Positions 1 through 12,477 of a stretch of 64,000 nt of DNA are shown in pieces; the first letter of the stretch is position 1; each line of letters begins with the position of its first letter. A program made the position numbers and the translations under genes. The stretch is from Anaeramoeba ignava (lineage: Eukaryota > Metamonada > Anaeramoebidae), in NCBI GenBank assembly GCA_028826165.1, contig JAPDFW010000060.1, positions 1 to 64,000 of the forward strand, read 5' to 3'. Below the pieces are notes generated by a model. The model worked only from the letters and a program-made list of their open reading frames with translations. It ran no database searches and had not been told where the DNA came from.

Positions 1-2639
1 TTGAATTGAGAATTGATTTTAGAAATTGCAACCATAATATTTTTGCTTTCAAATTTTGGTTTAGATTCTTTTTTTAAATTAGGTAAATCTTGATTTTTAA
101 AGAGATTTTGTTGAATAGACTTAATATTGTTTTTTATTTCTTTCATTTTCATTAATAATTTTATACAAGAAATAAGAATAATATTTTCTGATTTGTTTTC
201 AATATATTTTTGATTTGTATTTTTCAAAAATTCATCAATAAAATTAACAATTTCTTCATTATCTTCATTTGAATTTTCATTTTTGAATAAATGAAAAGTA
301 AATTTTTAGTATTGGATAAAAATTGAATAAATATTTTCAATTTGTTTAACTTTTAAAAATATTTCAATTTTTTTTCATTGAATAATTTAAAATTTTTGAA
401 TAAACCAAAATTAAATTTTTGTTAATTTTTTTGAATAAAAATTGTTGAAAATTATTCTTCCATAAAAATGTTAAATATTTTGAAAATTTATGGAAAATAT
501 TTATAATTTCTTTTTCATATATTCTTCAATTTTACTTTTTTAATTGTTCTGAAATGTTTTGTATCATTTTCTTCAATTTCTTCTTCAAATTGAACATTTT
601 CTTTTCGTTACTTTTCTCAAACATAAATAAATTGGTTTTTCTTTTTGAGATTTTTACAAATTTTGATTTTTATAATTAATATTTTCTGAAAATAATTTTC
701 AATTAATTCATTTGTTATTTTATTAATCATTAATTCATTTTCAATTTTTTGATAATTATATTTTTCTCGTGTTTTTTTTGGATTTAATTGTTTTAATTGA
801 ATTGAAAATTGTTTTTGGAATGTTTGAATAATCCATTCATTATAAAGTTTTTCAATTTCTTCTTTTTCTTTTTCTTTTTGATTTATTTCAATCCAAAATT
901 CAAATAATTCTTCAATATTATCATTTTGAATTATTTCTTCTTTATCTTCTTTTATTTTTTCAATCAATTCTCTTATAAATAATAAAAATGAAAATGTTTT
1001 TCTCTTCTCATTTGTTTTTGTTTTTGTTTTTGGTTTGAAATTAATTAATTTGGAAATAAAAAGTAAATTAATTAATTTTTGATGAATTTTTTCAAAATAA
1101 ATTTGATGAATTTTTTGAAATGAAATTGTTTCTATTTTTTCATTGATTGTTGTGAATAATAATAATTTTGATAATTCTTTTAAATTAATTTTAAATTTTT
1201 GGAAAATATTTTTTGTTCTGAATGAAGAACCAATTTGATAAAAATCTTTTTTAAATATTTTTGAATAATTTCATCATTGAAAAAGATGAATCAATAAATG
1301 GAATAATTTTTGTTTTGTTGAGAAATTGTTTCATTTTGTTGAATTATTGAATAAATTATTGATGAAAATGGGAATTTTTGTTTAATTGTTTTTGTTTTGT
1401 AAATTGAATAACAAGGAATTTCAAATTGTTGAAATATATTATTCCAAATTTCTTTCATTTTTTCATCTTTTGAATTTAATAAAATTGTTAAATTTTCATT
1501 TTGATTTATATTTTGGAAAAATATATCAAAAATTTCAATTAAATCTTCTTTAATTTTATCAAATAAAATACTTATAAATTTTCTTTTCTTTGTTTGAAAT
1601 TTTGTAAAAATATCAAAATTTCCCATTTAAAATTTTTCATGTTTTGATTTTTAATTGATAATTCAATCATTTCTAATTTTTGATAATTTGTTTTTCATTT
1701 CTTCATTCTTAAAAGGTTTTTCAATTAATTTTTTCTTTTTGAAATTTTCATTTGTTAAATCTTTTTCTTTTGAAAGAATTATTCCTAAATTTTCTATTAT
1801 TATTTTTTCTATTTGTTTGTTTTTTTGTAAATAATCAAATGATTCTAAAAGATTTTGAGGTAAATTTTTAAGATTAAATAATGATTCCAATTTCTCTTCA
1901 ATATAATAATGTTCCCCAATTTTTCAAAATAAAAAGGAAAAATGATTTAGAATTTGAAGTGAAAGATAAATGAATGAATAATATAATATAAGAATTTTCA
2001 AGTTCTGTTTTGATTATTATTATTATTGTTATTATTGTTGTTATTATTATTGTTATTGTTGTTGTTTTGAGAAATTATTTGTTCAATTAAAAATTTAAAT
2101 TTGATAAAATAATTCAATTTGATTTTGTTTGAAATGAATAATTAAAATATTTTTCTTTTGGAATATTGGAAATTAATTCTTCATTTTCTTTTTGATAATT
2201 TTATCTTTGTTTTGTAAATCTAAAATTTTAAATGAATATTCTGAATATTTTTCTTCAATTTTTCCAATTTCTTTTATATCCTCTTGTAAAAATTATTGAT
2301 TTTTCAATTTTATTTTTAAAAATTTCTTCATTTAAAAGTTCTTCAAAAATTATTGTAAATAGATGAAAAATATTCTTCTTTGATTTGATTAACTTTTTGA
2401 ATTTGTTTTTGATAATAATTTTTAATTTCAATCATTTTTCAAATTTAAAAATTGAAATAATTTTCTTTTTGATTTTTCTTTTTGATCTTTTTCATTTTGA
2501 TATTTAAGAATAAGTGAAGAAAAATAAGTTTTGATTAAATTCAATAATTAAATCTTTTTCTTTGATTTTGTTTTCAGTAAATTTTTGATTGATTGAATAT
2601 TTTGAATATTTTGGATGATGATTCCTTTGGAATATTAAA

Positions 2640-4345
2640 AAGAAGAAATATCAATTAAATGTTTTTCAAATTGATTTTAATAAATTAGGTTGATTAAATT
2701 CATATTTAATTGCTTTTGTTGTTATAATTATTAATCTGAAATTTGGATTCATTTCAATTTTTCTTATTTCCATTTCCAAAAACGAATTGTTATATAAAAT
2801 TTTTCATTTTCTTTTAATATAATTTTTGATTAAATAAAATCATCTCAATAATGGATAAATTTTTGATAATCAAGAAGAATTAACATTTTTCCTTCATAAA
2901 TACATTTTTCAATAATATTTAATGCTTTATTAATTTCTTTTGATTTTTCTTTTTCTATTTGTGATTCTGATTTTATTAATGAATTTGAATCAAATAAAAT
3001 GATTGAATTTCTTGAAAAATCTTGTAAAATTATTGAAAAATTGAAATATTTGGAATAAATATCATTAAATGTCTTGATGTTTTTATAAAAATCTGAATAT
3101 TTTTGAATTTCATTTTCTTTTGATAATTCTTGAATATTTTCTTTTTATTAATTGAAATGGATTGAATTCTGGAAGTTTTTCAAATCCTTCAATTTTACTA
3201 TTTTCCAAAATTTGATTTAATATTTTTGATTTAATTCCAAAATTTCTAAAAAGAGATTCATAACAAATATCTAAAATTCGTGTTTTCTTTTGTTCATTTC
3301 CATAATAAAATCCAATATTATTAAGGAAATATTGATAATCTTTAATTCCATAAAAATTTAATGGTGGTTGATTTTCTTGAAGAATTGTTTTAAATTGTTT
3401 TGAAATTATTTCATTTTGATTTTGATAAATTTTAGAAAATAATTCAACAAAAATATTGGGATAATTTCTTTGTATTTTTTTAGAGAATGATTTTATAATT
3501 TCTTTTGTTACAATTTCTAATTGATTTCGATTTAAATTTAATAATAAATTTCTTGAAGTTAATCCTGAAATTTCAAAATTTGTATTTGTATTTGTTAATA
3601 AAATTAATGTGAATTTTGAATTTGAATTTGAATTATAAATCATTTTATTCATAATTTTTTTGATTTTTGAATGAATCATAATTAAATTTTCTTTTGATAA
3701 ATTTGTGAAATCTTTTAAAATTATTATTGGAATATTTTGTTTTTGTTTTTGTTTTTTAATGTTTTGAAATTGATTTTGAAGATATTCTTGTGTAAATATT
3801 TGTGAACATTGAATTTTAAATCGTTTTATTTGTGGAAGTTTCCATTGTTTTAAAATTTGATTTTCATTTTTAGAAGATAAAAATGAATTGAAAATAGATT
3901 GAAAAGATTTTTTTGAAATTGCTATTTTTGTTTTAAATAATAATAAAAATTTAATTTAATTTAATAATTGTTTTTGTTATTGTTTTTGTTATTAATTTAC
4001 CTAAATTATCAATTATTAATAAAGGTATTTGTGTAAAAAATGAAATAAATATTGATAAAATATTTTCATTAAAATTTTGATTTTGGAAAAGATTTGTTTT
4101 GGTTAAATTAAATTGAATTGATTGAATTAAACTTTTTGTTAATTTATCAATAATTTCTTTAATTTTGATTTTTTCTAAATCTTTTTTAAAATTTCCACTT
4201 ATTTTAATCTTTTTGAAATTTTCTTCAACTTTTAATAAAAATTTATCTTTTTCTTCTCCAATAAAATATGATCCATAAACAACAAACAAAGATAATAGAA
4301 TACTTTCTCTAATTATAATTCGATTTCTATTTGATGGATAAATCA
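2640..4345 (-). other. AAA4-like segment with degenerate Walker A and B
   Basis: The order follows RNF213: a helix RESILLSLFVVYGSYF; NENILSIFISFFTQIPLLII; then D-N-L-G-K-L-I where the family has G-K-P-G-S-S-K-S; FKIQCSQ; IIILKDFTNLS where a Walker B Asp-Glu is expected; FYGIKDYQYF; LFRNFG; NPNFRLIII; FEKHLID. Nucleotide-binding residues are lost while the surrounding fold signals remain. At least three frame changes fall inside. Confidence 0.6.
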
Positions 4346-4959
4346 ATTTTTTGCAAATTTCTTTTTTAATTAACCATTGGAAAATATTGAGAAATATGAA
4401 AACATCTTGTAATGATTGAATAGAATAATTTGTTTTGTTTTGTTTTTGAATATAATTTCTTGAAAAATTAATTGTTTCTAAAATAATTTGAATAATTTTT
4501 TCTTTATCAATATTAACTAAATTTTTGGAAATTTTTGGTAAATCATTGATAAAATATAATTGTTTTCTCCTTTTTCGCTTAAATTCCCAAAATCATAAAT
4601 ATCTTCAAAAAATGAATCAGGAATTAATTGAGGTTTTGAAATTATTTCTTCAATTATATTTGATTCATTTGATTCATTTGGTTTGATTTGAGAAGAATAT
4701 TGTTTTGATTGAAATGATTTGATTGAAGCTAATAAATTAATTTGTTTTGATAAATTTTGTTCATTAAAAGAAAATCGATCTATTAAAATTTTCTTTAATA
4801 AAATTATGCATTCTTTTGATCCTGTATTGAAATCATTGAATAAAATATTAATTTTTGAATTTGGTTTTTCTTTGATAATATTTTCAGCTTTTTCAATAAT
4901 TTGTTCAATATCTTTTTGTTTGTTTTAGAATTGATATTTAAAATTATTAATTTTTGTTT

Positions 4960-5110
4960 TAAGATTTCTTCTAATAAATAATGAATTAATAAATTTTTCT
5001 CATAATCATTTCCTTCAATAAAAATAACTGGAAGTTTTGCTATTAATCTATAATGAATATTAATTAATTTCATTAGGTTATTTGAGGTTAAAAATATTGG
5101 ATATTCTTTT
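4960..5110 (-). other. AAA3-like segment with degenerate Walker A
   Basis: The segment reads LTSNNLMKLINIHYRL then PVIFIEGNDYEKNLLIHYLL. It aligns with the RNF213 AAA3 entry, where the family has a G-E-T-G-C-G-K-T P-loop. Here that stretch is G-N-D-Y-E-K-N-L, so the glycines and the Lys-Thr pair are not preserved in register. Confidence 0.6.
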
Positions 5111-6234
5111 ATATCTTGTTTTGAATTAAAAGAATTGAGAATTTTCAAAATCATTTCTTTTTCAATTTCAATTTTCTCTTCATCATTTTGGAAATTTTCA
5201 TAAATTTTAATCAATGCATTATTATTTAAAAATTTTTCTAATTTTTGATTAAATAATGATTTGATTTGATTATTGCTTATAATTATCATTTCAAGTGATT
5301 CATTTTTGTTTTGATTTAAAAAAATTGGGAAAGTGAAAAATTTTTGATTCCAATCAATTCTATCTTTTAATAAATTTGAGAAATCTTCAAATTCATTTGT
5401 TTCTATTTTTTCTATTTTTGTACTCCATTTAAGATAACGTGAAGAAATATTAACAATAGAATCTAAATAAAATGAAAATAATTGTGAAATAAATTTTTCA
5501 TAAATTTCTTTTTCTTCTTTGAATAAAAGTATTCTTAATTGATTTGAATCCAAAAATTGACAATTTTGTAATAAAATTGTTTGTGATTTTAAAATTGAAC
5601 AAATAATAAATATTATTCTGAATGTTAAAGGTTGATCTTGTAGTTTTTGTAATATTTTCTTTTCAATTAAATTAAAGAATTCTTTTTTATCTGGTTCTTG
5701 ATTAATAAATTCTTTTCTTTTTTCAATTTGAAGATTTTTGAATTGTTTGAAATTATTATTACTTAATTCAATTAATTTAGCAACATTTTTCAATTTTTTA
5801 TCTTCAATTTTTTCAATTATAAAATTTGGATTTAATTTAAATTTAATAAATGAAAATTCATCATAATTAACTTGACATTCTTTTTCTTGAAAATATTTTA
5901 ATGATTGGAAATTATTTAATCCATTTTCTGAATTTTCTTTTCTATTACTTGGAATTTCAAAAGCTAAAAAATAATTATTTAAATCTTCTTGATTAAAATC
6001 AAAAATGAAATTTGATGATTTTTCTCTTTTGTTTTCAAATAAATTCCACATTGTGAATCCCCAAATAAAATCTAAAGTTTCTAATTCAGGTGAAAAAGGT
6101 AATTCAATATGAAAAAATTTCTTTTCTTTTTCTTTATCTTTAATAAAATCATTTGATATTTCTTTTGATAAAATGATATTGAAATATAGATAATTTTCTT
6201 TTTGATATTTTTCATTATATTTTTTGTGAATTTG

Positions 6235-6267
6235 ATAAGTTTTTCCCATTCCACTAATTTTAGAAGT
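6235..6267 (-). other. Intact P-loop of the RNF213-like gene
   Basis: The reverse strand reads TSKISGMGKTYQI, a good Walker A (G-M-G-K-T). It lies about 410 residues before the AAA3-like P-loop position. In mouse RNF213 the AAA2 site binds ATP, so this may correspond to AAA2 (inference from spacing). It is the only canonical P-loop I found in this gene. Confidence 0.6.
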
Positions 6268-8479
6268 AAATAATTGTATTTTTGAATAAAGTTTGTGATA
6301 TTTTTGGTAAATTTGTGTTATTTTTTTTTTGGAAATAATTTTGATTTTGTTTGTTATTAAACATTTTGGAAATTGATTAACAATTCTAAAACTTCCAATT
6401 TTCTCTTCATAAAAGAAAATTAATAATGGAAAATGAATTGTGAAAGAAATATTTTGAATTTTTTCAGTTAATACTTTTAAACATTCTTGAGATAATTTAT
6501 GTGAATGAAGAATTGAAAATAAATATTTGTTTTTTGGAATATTTTCATATTTTTCATTATAAATTTGATAAATATTAAAGAAATTGTTAATATCATTTTT
6601 TGTTGAATTTGAATCACAAAATAATATATTTTCTTTTAAAGGGAAATGATTACAATATCCTAAATATAAAGTTGTAACAATTTCATAAATTTCTTTTTCT
6701 TTTTCTAATTTATAAAAGAAAAATTTTTGATTTTGATTTTGATTTTGATTTTCAAAAATTTGATTAAATTGAGAATTTGATTTTTTTAAAATATTTTCAT
6801 CAATTTTGATTATTCTTTGTTTGATTGAATTTTTGATAGGAATTAATTTTTCTAATTTATTAATAAATGTTTTGAAAAAATTTGAATCAATTTTAATTTG
6901 AGAAATTTGAATTTTGAAATTTTTAAATTCTTCATTTTTTAAATTTGGTTTAAATGATTTAAGAAGAGATAATGAATTATTGTTTTTGTTTTCAAAATGA
7001 AATTCTTTTATAATTGAAAAGATTTGTTCTTTTGAGAAAATTGAAAAAGTAAATTGAATATTATTATTATTGTTGTTGTTGTTATTGATAAATTCTGAAA
7101 ATAAATTATCAATTTGTTTTGTGAAATTTCTTTCTTCTTCAGTTTCTTTTTCTTTTTGTAATAAAATTAATTCTTCAATTTTTTTAAAAATTTTCTCTAA
7201 TTTTTCTTGTGAAGGATTTATTTTTTGATAAATTTTGATAATAATTTCAAATATATCATTAAATGATTTGAAAAGTTTTTCATTATATAAATATTCTTTA
7301 AATTCTTCTCTTAAATTTTGTAAATATTTTTTGGTTTGTTTTAAATTATTGTTATTGATTTTATTAAAAATTTCTTTAAATTTTTATCATTTTCTAATTT
7401 TTGTAAAATTTGAATTGATTGAGGAAGTAATTCAAAATTATATTTCTTATTTAATGTACTTTCAATAAATTTTATAAATTTCTTGAAATATTTGATTAAT
7501 TTTTGATAAATCTTTCATTTCTTTTTCATTTTTCAATTTTGGATTAAAAAAATTAGAATAAAATTCATTTTCATATTTAAATAATGGAAAAATAAAAGTA
7601 AACCAATAAGGAATTTTGGAATAATTTTTTCTGTATTCTTGATATTTTAAAATTGGATAACAAATTCGTTTAATTTTATCTTTAGGAATATTGGAAATTT
7701 CAAATAATAATTCAATTTCTTTTTCTAATAATTCTTTTTTAATTTTCATTTTTTTTTCTTTTTCAATTATTTTTAAGAATAAATTTTCAAATTCTTTGAT
7801 TTTCATTTTTTGATTTGAAATTAATTTTGTTTTTTTTATCAAATCATCTTGAATTTGTTTAATTTTATTTTGTAAATCTTCAAATGAAATTTTCTTTTTT
7901 TCATTTATTAATGATTGTTGATATTCATTCCAATAAATCTTTTGAAAAATTTGAGTTTGTTTCATTTTATAAAAATTTTGGATAATTTCTTCTTTAATTT
8001 TCAAATTTTGAATTGATTTTTTAATTTCATTAATTGATTTATTACTTTCAAATAAATTCAATATTTCTTTAATTTTTAAAATATCTTCTTCAATTAAAAT
8101 TGAATTTAATTCTTTTGATAAGAAGTTTTTTTGTTGATTTAATTGTTCAAGTTCTTCTTTTAAAATTTGTGAATTTGGTTTTTCGAATATAACCCAAATT
8201 GCTGAATTTTCATAATTTTGATTAATAATTTCAGAAATTTCTTTATAAGAAAAATTTAAATTTTTTGATTTTTCAATAAAATTTTCAATTTCTTTTTGAT
8301 ATTTTTTAATTGATTTAAGAAATTCAAATTTTGAAATTTTTTCTTTTTCTTTTTCTTTTATAGTTACGAAAGCATTTATCCAAATATTTTTTTCTTGTTC
8401 TGGAAGTGAATTAAAGAATTGAAATAAATTTTGAGAATTAGTTGGTCTTTTTTCTCCAATTAAAGAATTTAATTCCAAT

Positions 8480-9060
8480 AACTTTTGATTTTGATTTTGA
8501 TTTTGATTTTCATTTTCATTTTGAATTTGATTTATATTTTGATTTTTATTTTGATTTCGATTTCGATTTCGATTTCGATTTCGATTTCGATTTTGATTTA
8601 TATTTGGATATAGATTTTGATTTATATTTTGAATTTGAATTAGATTTATATTTTTATTTTTATTTCGAATTTGAATTCGATCTATATATTGATTTTGAAT
8701 TTGAATTTGATTTATATTTGGATATAGATTTTGAATTTGATTTTGATTTTTATTTCGAATTTGAATTCGATCTATATATTGATTTTGAATTTGAATTTGA
8801 TTTTGATTTTCTTCCATAAATTTCCAAAGAAATTCGAAAAGAAATTTTGGAATATTGTTTAAATTTAATACTTGTGATTCGATTATTAATTCTGAAATTT
8901 CTGATTTGGTTTTATTTTGGAAAATTTTTTGGTTGATATTTTCACAAATTTCTTTTTCAATTTCTTTCAAATAATTTTGATTTTGATTTTGATTTTGATT
9001 TTGATTTTGATTTTGATTTTGATTTTGAATTTGATTTTGATTTTGATTTTGATTTTGATT
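8480..9060 (-). repeat. Hexanucleotide tracts encoding Asn/Gln runs
   Basis: GATTTT-type repeats on the plus strand read as Asn-Gln, Ile-Gln, Tyr-Pro-Asn and Asn-Arg runs in the RNF213-like frame. They form two clusters, 8480-8815 and 8975-9065. The frame stays open through both, so they lie in exon. Confidence 0.7.
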
Positions 9061-10357
9061 TTTGATTTTTTTTAGATTTTGATTTTCAAGATTAGATTTA
9101 AAACTTTGATAAAATGTAATGAAACATTCACAACTTGATTGAAGATGTTGTGATTCAAAATTTTTGATTAGGTTTAATATTAATGAATTGAAATTATTTT
9201 GAATTAGATATTTTAATAATTCTTTTTTATCTGTTAAATTTTTGAAAAAAATTAGAATTAATTCTTGTGCTTTTGAATATATTTTGGAATCAAATAACTT
9301 GAATAAATCAAAAAAGAAACCTTGATTTATTGAATAATTATGTATAAGAAATTCAAATTTTTGGAAAATTGGTTTTGGTTTAAATTTCTTGAAAAAGTTC
9401 CAATCTTCAGGTATTAAAAAGTCTGAATATAAAGGAAATAAATAAAGATATTCAACTTTACAATTTTTAAGATTTCTTTTGAAATAATTTTGAAAAATTC
9501 CTCGAATTTCTTTTAATTCTTGTTTTTCTATCGCAAATATTTTTTGAATAATTTGAAGCATCTCAACAACTTTTTGAGGAAAAACTTGTAAATTATTAAT
9601 GAAAATATAATCAAAGTTTTCAGTGAAAATAGTAAGGCAAATACAAACAAATAATAAAATTGATTTTCTTTCGTTATTTCATATTGGATTTTTTTAATTT
9701 CTTCAAAAAATAATTCACAAAATTGAAAATCCTTTAGATTTTTATATTTGACATTTCGGAAAAATTCATGTTGACTTAAAGATTTAATTCCTTTCCAAAA
9801 ATTGATAAAAATATCTTCTATTTTTTATTGCGTTTTTCTGTTTTTCTTCTTTTGGATATTATCAATTTTGATATCGAAAAAAGTAAATCATTTCCAATTG
9901 ATAAAATAGATTCAACATCTTGAGAAGAAAAATAACTTTTAAATATAAATATTTTTTTTTCTTGTAGTTGAAAATTTGAAAGGAAATAAAAGTATTGAAT
10001 TAATTTTTCTTGTTGATTTTCAAAGTATTTTATTTGGATAGTATTTTGTTCTATATTTATTTCAGTTTTAAAAGAACCATACCAAACATTTTTATTTGGA
10101 TGAATTTGTCCAAGAGGAATAAAATTTTGATTGTTAACTTTAACAGAAACAGAATTAGTTTGAAGAGAACCAAAATGTAAATAAAAATAAAGTTGTTTTC
10201 GTTGCATTTATTTTTAAGAAAAAAAAAATGAAAAAAAAATAAAAATTATTTTTCCTTTTTTTTATTTATTTGGGCAAATTTTGCTTTTTTTTTTTTTTAA
10301 AGAAAGAAAAAATCAATTTTTGTTTTTAAATTTTGAGTTTTTTTAAATTTTTGAGTT

Positions 10358-12422
10358 TTATTTCCTATTTTCTATCTTTTCTGTTTTTTCTTTATATTTT
10401 TCTACCATTGTATTTAAAAGATTTGTTGAATATTCAACAAAAAACATAAAAAAACCTCCAACGAAAGCTGCTTTTGTTGCTTCTCTATTTTATTTTTTTT
10501 TCCGATTTTAATTTTAATTTTAATTTTTTTCCGATTTTAATTTTAATTATAATTTTAATTTTAATTTTAATTTTTATTTTTATTTTAATTTTAATTTTAA
10601 TTTTAATTTTAATTTTTATTTTAATTTTAATTTTAATTTTAATTTTAATTTTAATTTTAATTTTAATTTTAATTTTAATTTTAATTTTAATTTTAATTTT
10701 AATTTTAATAAATAAAATACTTTGTTCCAGAACGTGCTGCTAAAATTCCACCAGTTAAAGCACCAGCAAAAACACGATTCCAAATATCTTCTTTTTTTCT
10801 AAAATGAACTAAACTACATTCTAAACTTGCAAAAATTCCACTCCAAACAGCAAAAGAACCTTTATATTATTTTAATTTTGATTTTTATTTTTGATTTTGA
10901 ATTTGAATTTGATTTTAATTTTAATTTTGATTTTAATTTCAATTTTAATTTTGATTTTGATTTTGATTTTGATTTTAATTTTAATTTTAATTTTAATTTT
11001 GATTTTAATTTTAATTTTGATTTTGATTTTGATTTTGATTTTGAATTTAAACTCAATAAAATTCACACCTCCTGTTTTTAATGATTGATATTTCATTTTA
11101 TAAAATCCTCCTTTTAAACGATCTCCAACTGGACTACTTCTCGCTCCTTTCAAAAAATTCCAAGCTCCTCCTCCTTTTTAAAATTAAATTTTGATTTTGA
11201 TTTTGATTTTGATTTTAATTTTCATTTTTAATTTTAATTTTAATTTTGATTTTGATTTTGATTTTGATTTTGATTTTGATTTTGATTTTGATTTTAATTT
11301 TTATTTTGATTTTGATTTTAATTTCTATTTTGATTTTGAATTTGATTTTAATTTTAATTTTGATTTTGAATTTGATTTTGATTTTGATTTTGATTTTGAT
11401 TTTGATTTTGATTTTGATTTTGATTTTGATTTTAATTTTAATTTTGTATTTATATTTAGAATTTGATTTTGATTTTGATTTTGATTTTGATTTTGATTTT
11501 AATTTTTATTTTGATTTTAATTTATTTTGATTTTGATTTTGAATTTGATTTTGATTTTGATTTTGATTTTAATTTTGATTTTTATTTTGATTTTGATTTT
11601 CATTTTGATTTTAATTTTGATTTTAATTTTGATTCTTATTTTGATTTTGATTTTGATTTTAATTTTGATTTTGATTTTGATTTTGATTTTGATTTTGAAT
11701 TTAATTTTGATTTTGATTTTAATTTTGATTTTGATTTTGATTTTGATTTTTAATTTTAATTTTGATTTTGATTTTAATTTTTATTTTGATTTTGATTTTA
11801 ATTTTAATTTTGATTTTAATTTTAATTTTGATTTTGATTTTAATTTTGATTTTGATTTTGATTTTGATTTTGATTTTGATTTTGATTTTGATTTTGATTT
11901 TGATTTTGATTTTTGATTTTGATTTTGAATTTTGATTTTGTATTTTGATTTTGATTTTATTTTTATTTTGATTTTGATTTTGATTTTTGTATTTTGATTT
12001 TTATTTTGATTTTGATTTTTGATTTTGATTTTGATTTTGATTTTAATTTTGATTTTGATTTTAATTTTAATTTTGATTTTGAATTTGATTTTCAATTTGA
12101 TTTTGATTTTGATTTTGATTTTGATTTTGATTTTGATTTTGATTTTGAATTTAATTTTGAATTTGATTTTGATTTTGATTTTGATTTTGATTTTGATTTT
12201 GATTTTGATTTTGATTTTTAATTTGAATTTGATTTTGATTTTGATTTTGATTTTGATTTTGATTTTGATTTTGGTTTTAATTTTGATTTTGATTTTGATT
12301 TTGATTCTGTATTTTAATGCAAAATTACCAATCATTCCCATAACAAAACTACTTCCAATTTCATCTAAAATCTTTTTAGGACAAGCTTTTGATTGAGTAT
12401 TTTCTTTATTTTGTTGAGACAT
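10358..12422 (-). CDS. TIM17-type inner-membrane protein translocase subunit
   Basis: Spliced model: exons 12422-12329, 11173-11069, 10859-10721 and 10484-10358, 465 nt, 154 residues. The protein reads [75 protein letters not shown] and ILAARSG. This follows Tim17 closely (MGTIGGG...RNSPVG...GGSFAVWGGLFS...GKEDPWNS..SGALTGA..AAR). Tim17 builds the TIM23 channel that imports presequence proteins into mitochondria or related organelles, so this organism keeps such a compartment (inference). The four-helix Tim17/22/23 fold is covered; length is near the family norm of about 160. Splice sites are GT-AG (donors GTAATT, GTGTGA, GTATTT; acceptors AAAAAG, ATAAAG, AAATAG) and the phases close exactly. 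The stop is TAA. About 77 percent of the gene is intron. Confidence 0.88.
10485..11068 (-). repeat. TIM17 introns 2 and 3: hexanucleotide arrays
   Basis: Intron 2 (10860-11068) is a GATTTT/AATTTT mixture. Intron 3 (10485-10720) is almost pure AATTTT. Exon 3 at 10721-10859 lies between them and is repeat-free. Confidence 0.88.
11174..12328 (-). repeat. TIM17 intron 1: GATTTT/AATTTT hexanucleotide array
   Basis: An intron of about 1.15 kb is composed almost wholly of (GATTTT)n with AATTTT variants on the plus strand; the transcript sense is AAAATC. Long shadow frames of alternating hydrophobic or charged residues run through it and are not genes. Confidence 0.9.
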
Positions 12423-12477
12423 TTAAGAAAGAAAAAAAATGAAAAAAAAAAAATGAAAAAATTTTTTTGAATTTTTT

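Larger units (their letters stand above)
1..10207 (-). pseudogene. RNF213 (mysterin)-like giant AAA protein, frame-broken, 3' end outside window
   Basis: The reverse strand shows the order of landmarks of RNF213, the AAA+/E3 ligase. A P-loop SGMGKTY lies at 6235-6267. An AAA3-like start (SNNLMKLINIHYRL...PVIFIEGN) lies at 4981-5110. An AAA4-like module follows: NENILSIFISFFTQIPLL near 4000-4075, FKIQCSQ near 3810, FYGIKDYQYF near 3350, NPNFRLIII near 2730, and FEKHLID near 2650. The AAA3-AAA4 P-loop spacing of about 320 residues fits the family's roughly 350. The proposed start is MQRKQLYFYLHFG at 10207. Coding potential is continuous, but the frame changes many times: near 9825, 7475, 7380, 3950, 2840 and 2650, with several more below 2600. 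Several changes sit in A or T runs and would be undone by one added or removed base. No RING-type cysteine cluster is visible down to position 1. Family assignment is firm; pseudogene versus uncorrected assembly is open. A long Asn/Gln insert lies at 8480-9060. Confidence 0.7.

Noticed and set aside
1-10207. Non-standard genetic code (TGA as sense) to explain breaks in the RNF213-like gene
   Set aside because: The breaks are frame changes, not isolated in-frame TGA codons; other genes are intact with TAA stops, and the CBP20 model ends in TGA.
10474-12396. Many overlapping open frames of alternating Ile-Leu, Phe-Asp, Lys-Ile or Ser-Lys on both strands
   Set aside because: All are readings of GATTTT/AATTTT arrays inside TIM17 introns; splicing around them gives a good Tim17 protein.
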